A program made the translations under genes and the position numbers. This document shows, one piece after another, positions 1-12,754 of a stretch of DNA of 64,000 bases. The number at the start of each line of letters is the position of its first letter. The stretch's first letter is position 1. Under the pieces are notes generated by a model. That model saw only the letters and a list, made by a program, of their open reading frames with translations, was not told where the DNA came from and made no database searches. This DNA is from Parietaria judaica (lineage: Eukaryota; Streptophyta; Magnoliopsida; Rosales; Urticaceae), in the NCBI GenBank assembly GCA_954871525.1, contig OX940864.1, positions 5,016,001 through 5,080,000 of the forward strand. The letters run 5' to 3'.

Positions 1-1000
1 CCTAAAATCATTATTTTTTCAATAGGTTCGAAATTTAAGGTTGTAAAAAATGTAAAATAAAGAAATGCAATAGAAAATGCTATAGCATTTCCTATGGCAT
101 TTCTCGTCAACAATTTAATCCTTGCATATTTTTGCATGAGAACTCTTGTTATATTCAAATTCCAATGTATAAGCCCTAAAATCATTATTTTTTCAATTGG
201 TTCGAAATTTAAGGTTGTAAAAAGTGTAAAATAAAGAAATGCTATAGAAAATGCTATTGCATTTCCTATGGCATTTCTCGTCAACAATTTAATCCTTGCG
301 TATTTTTGCATGAGAACTCTTGTTCTATTTAAATTCCAATGTATAAGCCCTAAAATCATTTTTTTTTCAATTGGTTCGATATTTTAGGTCGTAAACATTG
401 TAAAATAAAGAAATGCTATAGAATTTCGTATGGCATTTTTCGTCAATAATTTAATCCTTGCATATTTTTGCTTGAGAACTCTTGTTGTATTCATATTCCA
501 ATGTATAAGCCCTAAAATCATTATTTTTTTAATTGATTCAAAATTTAAGGTTGTAAAAAATGTCAAATAAAGAAATTCTATAGGAAATGCTATAGCATTT
601 CCTATGGCATTTCTCGTCAACAATTTAATCCTTGCATATTTTTGCATGAGAACTCTTGTTATATTCAAATTCCAATGTATAGGCCCTAAAATCATTATTT
701 TTTCAATTGGTTTGAAATTTTAGGTCGTAAACAATGTAAAATAAAGAAATGCTATAGCATTTCCTATGGCATTTCTCGTCAACAATTTAATCCTTGCATA
801 TTTTTGCATGAGAACTCTTGTTATATTCAAATTCCAATGTATAAGCCCTAAAATCATTATTTTTTCAATTGGTTCGAAATTTAAGGTTGTAAAAAATGTA
901 AAATAAAGAAATGCTATAGGAAATGCCATATCATTTCCTATGGCATTTCTCGTCAACAATTTAATCCTTGCATATTTTTGCGTGAGAACTCTTGTTATAT
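1..1000 (+). repeat. Diverged array segment, first copy of a 2197-bp offset repeat
   Basis: This stretch of 162- and 174-bp monomers matches 2198 onward with an offset of 2197 bp. Shared rare variants are TCAATAGGTTCG at the start, the diverged type A block GATATTTTAGGTCGTAAACATT at 378 and 2575, AGAATTTCGTATGG, TTTTCGTCAATAATT, and ATATCATTTCC near 925 and 3123. Similarity weakens toward the right end of the copy. Confidence 0.85.
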
Positions 1001-2197
1001 TTAAATTCCAATGTATAAGCCCTAAAATCATTATTTTTCAATTGGTTCGAAATTTAATGTTGTAAAAAATGTAAAATAAAGAAATGCTATAGCATTTCCT
1101 ATGGCATTTCTCGTCAACAATTTAATCCTTGCATATTTTTGCATGAGAACTCTTGTTATATTCAAATTCCAATGTATAAGCCCTAAAATCATTATTTTTT
1201 TAATTGGTTCGAAATTTAAGGTTGTAAAAAATGTAAAATAAAGAAATGCTATAGGAAATGCTAATTTCCTATGGCATTTCTCTTCAACAATTTAATCCTT
1301 GCATATTTTTGCATGAGAACTCTTGTTATATTCATATTCCAATGTATAAGCCCTAAAATCATTAATTTTTCAATTGGTTCGAAATTTAAGGTTGTAAAAA
1401 ATGTAAAATAAAGAAATGCTATAGGAAATGCCATAGCATTTCCTATGGCATTTCTCGTCAACAATTTAATCCTTGCATATTTTTTCGTGAGAACTCTTGT
1501 TATATTTAAATTCCAATGTATAAGCCCTAAAATCATTATTTTTTCAATTGGTTCAAAATTTAATGTTGTAAAAAATGTAAAATAAAGAAATGCTATAGCA
1601 TTTCCTATGGCATTTCTCTTCAACAATTTAATCCTTGCATATTTTTGCATGAGAACTCTTGTTATATTCAAATTCCAATGTATAAGCCCTAAAATCATTA
1701 TTTTTTTAATTGGTTCGAAATTTAAGGTTGTAAAAAATGTAAAATAAAGAAATGTTATAGGAAATGCTATAGCATTACCTATGGCATTTCTCTTCAACAA
1801 TTTAATCCTTGCATATTTTTGCATGAGAACTCTTGTTATATTCAAATTCCAATGTATAAGCCCTAAAATCATTATTTTTTCAATTGTTTCGAAATTTAAG
1901 GTTGTAAAAAATGTAAAATAAAGAAATGCTATAGGAAATGCAATAGCATTTCTCGTCAACAATTTAATTCTTGCATATTTTTGCATGAGAACTCTTGTTA
2001 TATTGAAATTCCAATGTATAAGCCCTAAAATCATTATTTTTTCAATAGGTTCGAAATTTAAGGTTGTAAAAAATGTAAAATAAAGAAATGCTATAGAAAA
2101 TGCTATAGCATTTCCTATGTCATTTCTTGTCAACAATTTAATCCTTGTATATTTTTCCATGAGAACTCTTGTTATATTCAAATTCCAATGTATAAGC
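1001..2197 (+). repeat. Diverged satellite monomers between the two 2197-bp copies
   Basis: Mostly 174-bp monomers with scattered substitutions and no type A copy. Small deletions fall in the palindrome: 4 bp near 1261 (GGAAATGCTAATTTCC) and a 12-bp deletion near 1932 that removes a right-arm unit instead of the usual left-arm unit. The longest minus-strand open frame of the window (1261-2556) crosses this stretch because no type A or 157-bp monomer interrupts it. Confidence 0.88.
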
Positions 2198-3300
2198 CCT
2201 AAAATCATTATTTTTTCAATAGGTTCGAAATTTAAGGTTGTAAAAAATGTAAAATAAAGAAATGCTATAGAAAATGCTATAGCATTTCCTATGGCATTTC
2301 TCGTCAACAATTTAATCCTTGCATATTTTTGCATGAGAACTCTTGTTATATTCAAATTCCAATGTATAAGCCCTAAAATCATTATTTTTTCAATTGGTTC
2401 GAAATTTAAGGTTGTAAAAAGTGTAAAATAAAGAAATGCTATAGAAAATGCTATTGCATTTCCTATGGCATTTCTCGTCAACAATTTAATCCTTGCGTAT
2501 TTTTGCATGAGAACTCTTGTTCTATTTAAATTCCAATGTATAAGCCCTAAAATCATTTTTTTTTCAATTGGTTCGATATTTTAGGTCGTAAACATTGTAA
2601 AATAAAGAAATGCTATAGAATTTCGTATGGCATTTTTCGTCAATAATTTAATCCTTGCTTATTTTTGCTTGAGAACTCTTGTTATATTCATATTCCAATG
2701 TATAAGCCCTAAAATCATTATTTTTTTAATTGATTCAAAATTTAAGGTTGTAAAAAATGTCAAATAAAGAAATTCTATAGGAAATGCTATAGCATTTCCT
2801 ATGGCATTTCTCGTCAACAATTTAATCCTTGCATATTTTTGCATGAGAACTCTTGTTATATTCAAATTCCAATGTATAAGCCCTAAAATCATTATTTTTT
2901 CAATTGGTTCAAAATTTTAGGTCGTAAACAATGTAAAATAAAGAAATGCTATAGCATTTCCTATGGCATTTCTCGTCAACAATTTAATCCTTGCATATTT
3001 TTGCATGAGAACTCTTGTTATATTCAAATTCCAATGTATAAGCCCTAAAATCACTATTTTTCAATTGGTTCGAAATTTAAGGTTGTAAAAAATGTAAAAT
3101 AAAGAAATGCTATAGGAAATGCTATATCATTTCCTATGGCATTTCTCGTCAATAATTTAATCTTTGCATATTTTTGCATGAGAACTCTTGTCATATTCAA
3201 ATTCCAATCTATAAGCCCTAAAATCATTATTTTTTTCAATTGGTTCGAAATTTAAGGTTGTAAAAAATGTAAAATAAAGAAATGCTATAGGAAATGCCAT
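2198..3300 (+). repeat. Second copy of the 2197-bp offset repeat
   Basis: It repeats the order and the rare variants of the first kilobase, including two type A monomers 336 bp apart (starting 2546 and 2882; 349 and 685 in the first copy). Private changes here include AATCACTATTTTTC near 3051 and CTTGTCATATTC near 3188, so the two copies have diverged since duplication. Confidence 0.85.
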
Positions 3301-4382
3301 AGCATTTCCTTGCATATTTTTGCGTGAGAACTCTTGTTATATTCAAATTCCAATATATAAGCCCTAAAATCATTATTTTTTCAATTGGTTCGAAATTTAA
3401 TGTTGTAAAAAATGTAAAATAAAGAAATGCTATAGCATTTCATATGGCATTTCTCGTCAACAATTTAATCCTTGCATATTTTTGCATGAGAACTCTTGTT
3501 ATATTCAAATTCCAATGTATAAGCCCTAAAATCATTATTTTTTTAATTGGTTCGAAATTTAAGGTTGTAAAAAATGTAAAATAAAGAAATGCCATAGGAA
3601 ATCCTATAGCATTTCCTATGGCATTTCTCTTCAACAATTTAATCCTTGCATATTTTTGCATGAGAACTCTTGTTATATTCAAATTCCAATGTATAAGCCC
3701 TAAAATCATTATTTTTCAATTGGTTCGAAATTTAAGGTTGTAAAAAATGTAAAATAAAGAAATGCTATAGGAAATGCTATAGCATTTCCTATCGTATTTC
3801 TCGTCAACAATTTAATGCTTGCATATTTTTGCCTGAGAACTCTTGTTATATTCAAATTCCAATGTGTAAGCCCTAAAATCATTATTTTTTCAATTGGTTC
3901 GAAATTTAATGTTGTAAAAAATGTAAAATAAAGAAATGCTATAGGAAATGCAATAGCATTTCCTATGGCATTTCTCGTCAACAATTTAATCCTTGCATAT
4001 TTTTGCGTGAGAACTCTTGTTATATTCAAATTTCAATGTATAAGCCCTAAAATCATTATTTTTTCAATTGGTTCGAAATTTTAGGTCGTAAACAATGTAA
4101 AATAAAGAAATGCTATAGCATTTCCTATGGCATTTCTCGTCAACAATTTAATCCTTGCATATTTTTGCATGAGAACTCTTGTTATATTCAAATTCCAATG
4201 TATAAGCCCTAAAATCATTATTTTTTTAATTGGTTCGAAATTTAAGGTTGTAAAAAATGTAAAATAAAGAAATGCTATAGGAAATGCTATAGCATTTCCT
4301 ATGGCATTTTCTCTTCAACAATTTAATCCTTGCATATTTTTGCATAAGAACTCTTGTTCTATTTAAATTCCAATGTATAAGC
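3301..4382 (+). repeat. Diverged monomers, with a 29-bp deletion near 3309
   Basis: At 3309 CATTTCC joins directly to TTGCATATTTTTG. This loses 29 bp that normally run from the palindrome's right arm to CAATTTAATCC, and short TCC homology lies at the junction. Around 3864 is the first copy of a marker with AATGTGTAAGCCC in place of AATGTATAAGCCC; it returns at 6946 and 9162. Two type A monomers occur 337 bp apart (tta at 4081 and 4418), with one extra T in GCATTTTCTCTTC between them. Confidence 0.85.
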
Positions 4383-5300
4383 CCTAAAATCATTATTTTT
4401 TCAATTGGTTCGAAATTTTAGGTCGTAAACAATGTAAAATAAAGAAATGCTATAGGAAATGCTATAGAATTTCATATGGCATTTTTCGTCAACAATTTAA
4501 TCCTTGCATATTTTTGCTTGAGAACTCTTGTTATATTCAAATTCCAATGTATAAGGCCTAAAATCATTATATTTTCAATTGGTTCGACTTTTAGGTCGTA
4601 AACAATGTAAAATAAAGAAATGCTATAGGAAATGCTATAGAATTTCCTATGGAATTTAACGCCAACAATTTAATCCTTGCATATTTTTGCATGAGAACGC
4701 TTGTAATATTAAAATTCCAATGTATAAGCCCTAAAATCATTAATTTTTCAATTGGTTCGAAATTTAAGGTTGTAAAAAATGTAAAATAAAGAAATGCTAT
4801 AGAAAATGCTATAGCATTTCCTATGGCATTTCTCGTCAACAATTTAATCCTTGCATATTTTTGCATGAGAACTCTTGTTATATTCAAATTCCAATGTATA
4901 AGCCCTAAAATCATTATTTTTTCAATTGGTTCGAAATTTAAGGTTGTAAAAAATGTAAGATAAAGAAATGCTATAGGAAATGTTATAGCATTTCCTATGG
5001 CATTTCTCGTCAACAATTTAATCCTTGCATATTTTTGCATGAGAACTCTTGTTATATTCAAATTCCAATGTATAAGCCCTAAAATCATAATTTTTTAATT
5101 GGTTCGAAATTTAAGGTTGTAAAAAATGAAAAATAAAGAAATACTATAGGAAATGCCATAGCATTTCCTGTGGCATTTCTCGTCAACAATTTAATCCTTG
5201 CATATTTTTGCGTGAGAACTCTTGTTATATTTAAATTCCAATGTATAAGCCCTAAAATAATTATTTTTTCAATTGGTTCGAAATTTAATGTTGTAAAAAA
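4383..5300 (+). repeat. Segment duplicated 5296 bp downstream (copy 1)
   Basis: It matches 9679-10596. Shared oddities are the shortened type A block GACTTTTAGGTCG (4588, 9884), a strongly changed monomer with GGAATTTAACGCCAAC (4651, 9947) and AATATTAAAATTCC, AATGTAAGATAAAG, and AATCATAATTTTTTAATTGG (5083, 10379). The type A block at 4588 is one base shorter than usual, giving a 173-bp step. Confidence 0.87.
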
Positions 5301-7514
5301 TGTAAAATAAAGAAATGCTATAGCATTTCCTATGGCATTTCTCGTCAACAATTTAATCCTTGCATATTTTTGCATGAGAACTCTTGTTATATTCAAATTC
5401 CAATGTATAAGCCCTAAAATCATTATTTTTTTAATTGGTTCAAAATTTAAGGTTGTAAAAAATGTAAAATAAAGAAATGCTATAGGAAATGCTATAGCAT
5501 TTCCTATGGCATTTCTCTTCAACAATTTAATCCTTGCATATTTTTGCATGAGAACTCTTGTTATATTAAAATTCCAATGTATAAGCCCTAAAATCATTAT
5601 TTTTTCAATTGGTTCGAAATTTAATGTTGTAAAAAATGTAAAATAAAGAAATGCTATAGGAAATGCTATAGCATTTGCTATGGCATTTCTCGTCAACAAT
5701 TTAATCCTTGCATATTTTTGCGTGAGAACTCTTGTTATATTCAAATTCCAATGTATAAGCCCTAAAATCATGATTTTTTCAATTGGTTCCAAATTTTAGG
5801 TCGTAAACAATGTAAAATAAAGAAATGCTATAGCATTTCCTATGGCATTTCTCGTCAACAATTTCATCCTTGCATATTTTTGCATGACAACTCTTGTTAT
5901 ATTCAAATTCCAATTTATAAGCCCTAAAATCATTATTTTTTTAATTGGTTCGAAATTTAAGGTTGTAAAAAATGTAAAATAAAGAAATGCTATAGGAAAT
6001 GCTATAACATTTCCAATGGCATTTCTGTTCAACAATTTAATCCTTGCATATTTTTGCATGAGAACTCTTGTTATATTCAAATTCCAATGTATAAGCCCTA
6101 AAATCATTATTTTTTCAATTGGTTCGAAATTTAAGGTTGTAAAAAATATAAAATAAAGAAATGCTATAGGAAATGCTATAGCATTTCCTATAGCATTTCT
6201 CGTCAACAATTTAATTCTTGCAAATTTTTGCATGAGAACTCTTGTTATATTCAAATTCCAATGTATAAGCCCTAAAATCTTTATTTTTTCAATTGGTTCA
6301 AAATTTAATGTTGTAAAAAATGTAAAATAAAGAAATGCTATAGGAAATGATATAGCATTTCCTATGGCATTTCTCGTCAACAATTTAATCGTTGCATATT
6401 TTTGCGTGAGAACTCTTGTTATATTCAAATTCCAATGTATAAGCCCTAAAATCATTATTTTTTCAATTGGTTCGAAATTTAATGTTGTAAAAAATGTAAA
6501 ATAAAGAAATGCTATAGCATTTCCTATGGCATTTCTCGTCAACAATTTAATCCTTGAATATTTTTGCATGAGAACTCTTGTTATATTCAAATTCCAATGT
6601 ATAAGCCCTAAAATCATTATTTTTTTAATTGGTTCGAAATTTAAGGTTGTAAAAAATGTAAAATAAATAAATGCCATAGGAAATGCTATAGCATTTCCTA
6701 TGGCATTTCTCTTCAACAATTTAATCCTTGCATATTTTTGCATGAGAACTCTTGTTATATTCAAATTCCAATGTATAAGCCCTAAAATCATTATTTTTCA
6801 ATTGGTTCGAAATTTAAGGTTGTAAAAAATGTAAAATAAAGAAATGCAATAGGAAATGCTATAGCATTTCCTATAGCATTTCTCGTCAACAATTTAATGC
6901 TTGCATATTTTTGCATGAGAACTCTTGTTATATTCAAATTCCAATGTGTAAGCCCTAAAATCATTATTTTTTCAATTGGTTCGAAATTTAATGTTGTAAA
7001 AAATGTAAAATAAAGAAATGCTATAGGAAATGCAATAGCATTTCCTATGGCATTTCTCGTCAACAATTTAATCCTTGCATATTTTTGCGTGAGAACTCTT
7101 GTTATATTCAAATTTCAATGTATAAGCCCTAAAATCATTATTTTTTCAATTGGTTCGAAATTTTAGGTCGTAAACAATGTAAAATAAAGAAATGCTATAG
7201 CATTTCCTATGGCATTTCTCGTCAACAATTTAATCCTTGCATATTTTTGCATGAGAACTCTTGTTATATTCAAATTCCAATGTATAAGCCCTAAAATCAT
7301 TATTTTTTTAATTGGTTCGAAATTTAAGGTTGTAAAAAATGTAAAATAAAGAAATGCTATAGGAAATGCTATAGCATTTCCTATGGCATTTTCTCTTCAA
7401 CAATTTAATCCTTGCATATTTTTGCATAAGAACTCTTGTTCTATTCAAATTCCAATGTATAAGCCCTAAAATCATTATTTTTTCAATTGGTTCGAAATTT
7501 TAGGTCGTAAACAA
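5301..7514 (+). repeat. 2214-bp tandem duplication, copy 1
   Basis: This unit is followed directly by a second copy. Type A monomers at 5761 and 7128 recur at 7975 and 9342, exactly 2214 bp later. Shared rare variants include CATGATTTTTTCAATTGGTTCC (5768, 7982), GCATGACAACTC with CAATTTATAAGCC (5883, 8097), ATAACATTTCCAATGG (6003, 8217) and CTTGCAAATTTTTGC (6217, 8431). Its right part (6791-7514) also matches 3709-4432. Confidence 0.9.
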
Positions 7515-9728
7515 TGTAAAATAAAGAAATGCTATAGCATTTCCTATGGCATTTCTCGTCAACAATTTAATTCTTGCATATTTTTGCATGAGAACTCTTG
7601 TTATATTCAAATTCCAATGTATAAGCCCTAAAATCATTATTTTTTTAATTGGTTCAAAATTTAAGGTTGTAAAAAATGTAAAATAAAGAAATGCTATAGG
7701 AAATGCTATAGCATTTCCTATGGCATTTCTCTTCAACAATTTAATCCTTGCATATTTTTGCATGAGAACTCTTGTTATATTAAAATTCCAATGTATAAGC
7801 CCTAAAATCATTATTTTTTCAATTGGTTCGAAATTTAATGTTGTAAAAAATGTAAAATAAAGAAATGCTATAGGAAATGCTATAGCATTTGCTATGGCAT
7901 TTCTCGTCAACAATTTAATCCTTGCATATTTTTGCGTGAGAACTCTTGTTATATTCAAATTCCAATTTATAAGCCCTAAAATCATGATTTTTTCAATTGG
8001 TTCCAAATTTTAGGTCGTAAACAATGTAAAATAAAGAAATGCTATAGCATTTCCTATGGCATTTCTCGTCAACAATTTAATCCTTGCATATTTTTGCATG
8101 ACAACTCTTGTTATATTCAAATTCCAATTTATAAGCCCTAAAATCATTATTTTTTTAATTGGTTCGAAATTTAAGGTTGTAAAAAATGTAAAATAAAGAA
8201 ATGCTATAGGAAATGCTATAACATTTCCAATGGCATTTCTCTTCAACAATTTAATCCTTGCATATTTTTGCATGAGAACTCTTGTTATATTCATATTCCA
8301 ATGTATAAGCCCTAAAATCATTATTTTTTCAATTGGTTCGAAATTTAAGGTTGTAAAAAATATAAAATAAAGAAATGCTATAGGAAATGCTATAGCATAT
8401 CCTATAGCATTTCTCGTCAACAATTTAATTCTTGCAAATTTTTGCATGAGAACACTTGTTATATTCAAATTCCAATGTATAAGCCCTAAAATCTTTATTT
8501 TTTCAATTGGTTCAAAATTTAATGTTGTAAAAAATGTAAAATAAAGAAATGCTATAGGAAATGATATAGCATTTCCTATGGCATTTCTCGTCAACAATTT
8601 AATCGTTGCATATTTTTGCGTGAGAACTCTTGTTATATTCAAATTCCAATGTATAAGCCCTAAAATCATTATTTTTTCAATTGGTTCGAAATTTAATGTT
8701 GTAAAAAATGTAAAATAAAGAAATGCTATAGCATTTCCTATGGCATTTCTCGTCAACAATTTAATCCTTGCATATTTTTGCATGAGAACTCTTGTTATAT
8801 TCAAATTCCAATGTATAAGCCCTAAAATCATTATTTTTTTAATTGGTTCGAAATTTAAGGTTGTAAAAAATGTAAAATAAAGAAATGCCATAGGAAATGC
8901 TATAGCATTTCCTATGGCATTTCTCTTCAACAATTTAATCCTTGCATATTTTTGCATGAGAACTCTTGTTATATTCAAATTCCAATGTATAAGCCCTAAA
9001 ATCATTATTTTTCAATTGGTTCGAAATTTAAGGTTGTAAAAAATGTAAAATAAAGAAATGCTATAGGAAATGCTATAGCATTTCCTATAGCATTTCTCGT
9101 CAACAATTTAATGCTTGCATATTTTTGCATGAGAACTCTTGTTATATTCAAATTCCAATGTGTAAGCCCTAAAATCATTATTTTTTCAATTGGTTCGAAA
9201 TTTAATGTTGTAAAAAATGTAAAATAAAGAAATGCTATAGGAAATGCAATAGCATTTCCTATGGCATTTCTCGTCAACAATTTAATCCTTGCATATTTTT
9301 GCGTGAGAACTCTTGTTATATTCAAATTTCAATGTATAAGCCCTAAAATCATTATTTTTTCAATTGGTTCGAAATTTTAGGTCGTAAACAATGTAAAATA
9401 AAGAAATGCTATAGCATTTCCTATGGCATTTCTCGTCAACAATTTAATCCTTGCATATTTTTGCATGAGAACTCTTGTTATATTCAAATTCCAATGTATA
9501 AGCCCTAAAATCATTATTTTTTTAATTGGTTCGAAATTTAAGGTTGTAAAAAATGTAAAATAAAGAAATGCTATAGGAAATGCTATAGCATTTCCTATGG
9601 CATTTTCTCTTCAACAATTTAATCCTTGCATATTTTTGCATAAGAACTCTTGTTCTATTCAAATTCCAATGTATAAGCCCTAAAATCATTATTTTTTCAA
9701 TTGGTTCGAAATTTTAGGTCGTAAACAA
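7515..9728 (+). repeat. 2214-bp tandem duplication, copy 2
   Basis: It follows copy 1 without a gap and keeps its order of rare variants. Private changes since the duplication include GAACACTTG near 8450 and GCATATCCTATAGC near 8394. Immediately to the right the array resumes with the 4383-5300 type of sequence, as expected if an internal unit was inserted by unequal exchange. Confidence 0.9.
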
Positions 9729-10880
9729 TGTAAAATAAAGAAATGCTATAGGAAATGCTATAGAATTTCATATGGCATTTTTCGTCAACAATTTAATCCT
9801 TGCATATTTTTGTATGAGAACTCTTGTTATATTCAAATTCCAATGTATAAGCCCTAAAATCATTATATTTTCAGTTGGTTCGACTTTTAGGTCGTAAACA
9901 ATGTAAAATAAAGAAATGCTATAGGAAATGCTATAGAATTTCCTATGGAATTTAACGCCAACAATTTAATCCTTGCATATTTTTGCATGAGAACGTTTGT
10001 AATATTAAAATTCCAATGTATAAGCCCTAAAATCATTAATTTTTCAATTGGTTCGAAATTTAAGGTTGTAAAAAATGTAAAATAAAGAAATGCTATAGAA
10101 AATGCTATAGCATTTCCTATGGCATTTCTCGTCAACAATTTAATCCTTGCATATTTTTGCATGAGAACTCTTGTTATATTCAAATTCCAATGTATAAGCC
10201 CTAAAATCATTATTTTTTCAATTGGTTCGAAATTTAAGTTTGTAAAAAATGTAAGATAAAGAAATGCTATAGGAAATGTTATAGCATTTCCTATGGCATT
10301 TCTCGTCAACAATTTAATCCTTGCATATTTTTGCATGAGAACTCTTGTTATATTCAAATTCCAATGTATAAGCCCTAAAATCATAATTTTTTAATTGGTT
10401 CGAAATTTAAGGTTGTAAAAAATGAAAAATAAAGAAGTACTATAGGAAATGCCATAGCATTTCCTGTGGCATTTCTCGTCAACAATTTAATCCTTGCATA
10501 TTTTTGCGTGAGAACTCTTGTTATATTTAAATTCCAATGTATAAGCCCTAAAATAATTATTTTTTCAATTGGTTCGAAAATTAATGTTGTAAAAAATGTA
10601 AAATAAAGAAATGCTATAGCATTTCCTATGGCATTTCTCGTCAACAATTTAATCCTTGCATATTTTTGCATGAGAACTCTTGTTATATTCAAATTCCAAT
10701 GTATAAGCCCTAAAATCATTATTTTTTCAATTGGTTCGAAATTTAATGTTGTAAAAAATGTAAAATAAAGAAATGCTATAGGAAATGCTAGCATTTCCTA
10801 TGGCATTTCTCGTCAACAATTTAATCGTTGCATATTTTTGCGTGAGAACTCTTGTTATATTCAAATTCCAATGTATAAGC
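9729..10880 (+). repeat. Segment duplicated from 4433-5300 (copy 2), then transition
   Basis: The left part repeats 4433-5300 at an offset of 5296 bp. At about 10700 it departs from its partner. A 2-bp deletion in the palindrome at 10781-10800 (GGAAATGCTAGCATTTCC) recurs at 13326, which links this segment to the next region. Confidence 0.85.
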
Positions 10881-11721
10881 CCTAAAATCATTATTTTTTC
10901 AATTGGTTCGAAATTTTAGGTCGTAAACAATGTAAAATAAAGAAATGCTATAGCATTTCCTATGGCATTTCTCGTCAACAATTTAATCCTTGCATATTTT
11001 TGCATGAGAACTCTTGTTATATTCAAATTCCAATGTATAAGCCCTAAAATCATTATTTTTTTAATTGGTTCGAAATTTAAGGTTGTAAAAAAGGTAAAAT
11101 AAAGAAATGCTATAGGAAATGCTATAGCATTTCCTATGGCATTTCTCTTCAACAATTTAATCCTTGCATATTTTTGCATGAGAACTCTTGTTATATTAAA
11201 ATTCCAATGTATAAGCCCTAAAATCATTATTTTTTCAATTGGTTCGAAATTTAAGGTTGTAAAAAATGTAAAATAAAGAAATGCTATAGGAAATGCTATA
11301 TCTCGTCAACAATTTAATCCTTGCATATTTTTGCATGAGAACTCTTGTTATATTCAAATTCCAATGTATAAGCCCTAAAATCATTATTTTTTTAATTGGT
11401 TCGAAATTTAAGGTTGTAAAAAATGTAAAATAAAGAAATGCTATAGGAAATGCTATAGCATTTCCTATGGCATTTCTCTTCAACAATTTAATCCTTGCAT
11501 ATTTTTGCATGAGAACTCTTGTTATATTCAAATTCCAATGTATAAGCCCTAAAATCTTTATTTTTTCAATTGGTTCGAAATTTAATGTTGTAAAAAATGT
11601 AAAATAAAGAAATGCTATAGGAAATGCTATAGCATTTCCTATGGCATTTCTCGTCAACAATTTAATCGTTGCATATTTTTGCGTGAGAACTCTTGTTATA
11701 TTCAAATTCCAATGTATAAGC
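10881..11721 (+). repeat. 841-bp unit with the first 157-bp monomer
   Basis: Composition 162-174-157-174-174. The 157-bp monomer at 11217-11373 has the GCTATATCTCG junction. No 157-bp monomer occurs to its left in the window. The type A start monomer lies at 10881. Confidence 0.9.
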
Positions 11722-12754
11722 CCTAAAATCATTATTTTTTCAATTGGTTCGAAATTTTAGGTCGTAAACAATGTAAAATAAAGAAATGCTATAGCATTTC
11801 CTATGGCATTTCTCGTCAACAATTTAATCCTTGCATATTTTTGCATGAGAACTCTTGTTATATTCAAATTCCAATGTATAAGCCCTAAAATCATTATTTT
11901 TTTAATTGGTTCGAAATTTAAGGTTGTAAAAAATGTAAAATAAAGAAATGCTATAGGAAATGCTATAGCATTTCCTATGGCATTTCTCTTCAACAATTTA
12001 ATCCTTGCATATTTTTGCATGAGAACTCTTGTTATATTCAAATTCCAATGTATAAGCCCTAAAATCATTATTTTTTCAATTGGTTCGAAATTTAAGGTTG
12101 TAAAAAATGTAAAATAAAGAAATGCTATAGGAAATGCTATAGCATTTCCTATAGCATTTCTCGTCAACAATTTAATGCTTGCATATTTTTGCATGAGAAC
12201 TCTTGTTATATTCAAATTCCAATGTATAAGCCCTAAAACCATTATTTTTTTAATTGGTTCGAAATTTAAGGATGTAAAAAATGTAAAATAAAGAAATGCT
12301 ATAGGAAATGCTATAGCATTTCCTATGGCATTTCTCTTCAACAATTTAATCCTTGCATATTTTTGCATGAGAACTCTTGTTATATTCAAATTCCAATGTA
12401 TAAGCCCTAAAATCATTATTTTTTCAATTGGTTCAAAATTTAAGGTTGTAAAAAATGTAAAATAAAGAAATGCTATAGGTAATGCTATAGCATTTCCTAT
12501 AGCATTTCTCGTCAACAATTTAATTCTTGCATATTTTTGCATGAGAACTCTTGTTATATTCAAATTCCAATGTATAAGCCCTAAAATCATTATTTTTTCA
12601 ATTGGTTCGAAATTTAAGGTTGTAAAAAAATGTAAAATAAAGAAATGCTATAGGAAATGCTATAGCATTTCCTATGGCATTTCTCGTCAACAATTTAATC
12701 GTTGCATATTTTTGCGTGAGAACTCTTGTTATATTCAAATTCCAATGTATAAGC
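11722..12754 (+). repeat. 1033-bp unit, 162 plus five long monomers
   Basis: Composition 162-174-174-174-174-175. The last monomer has seven As in place of six at 12624-12630, which shifts the minus-strand frame; the short plus-strand open frame over 12541-12759 is a side effect. The AAAACCATT marker at about 12236 recurs in several later units. Confidence 0.88.

Noticed and set aside
1261..2556. 431-codon minus-strand open frame, and more than 100 similar shorter ones across the window
   Set aside because: They are direct translations of the satellite monomer. Their ends coincide with type A blocks, 157-bp monomers or single-base indels, there is no non-repeat sequence in any of them, and start codons are simply the one in each monomer. 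I do not annotate them as genes.
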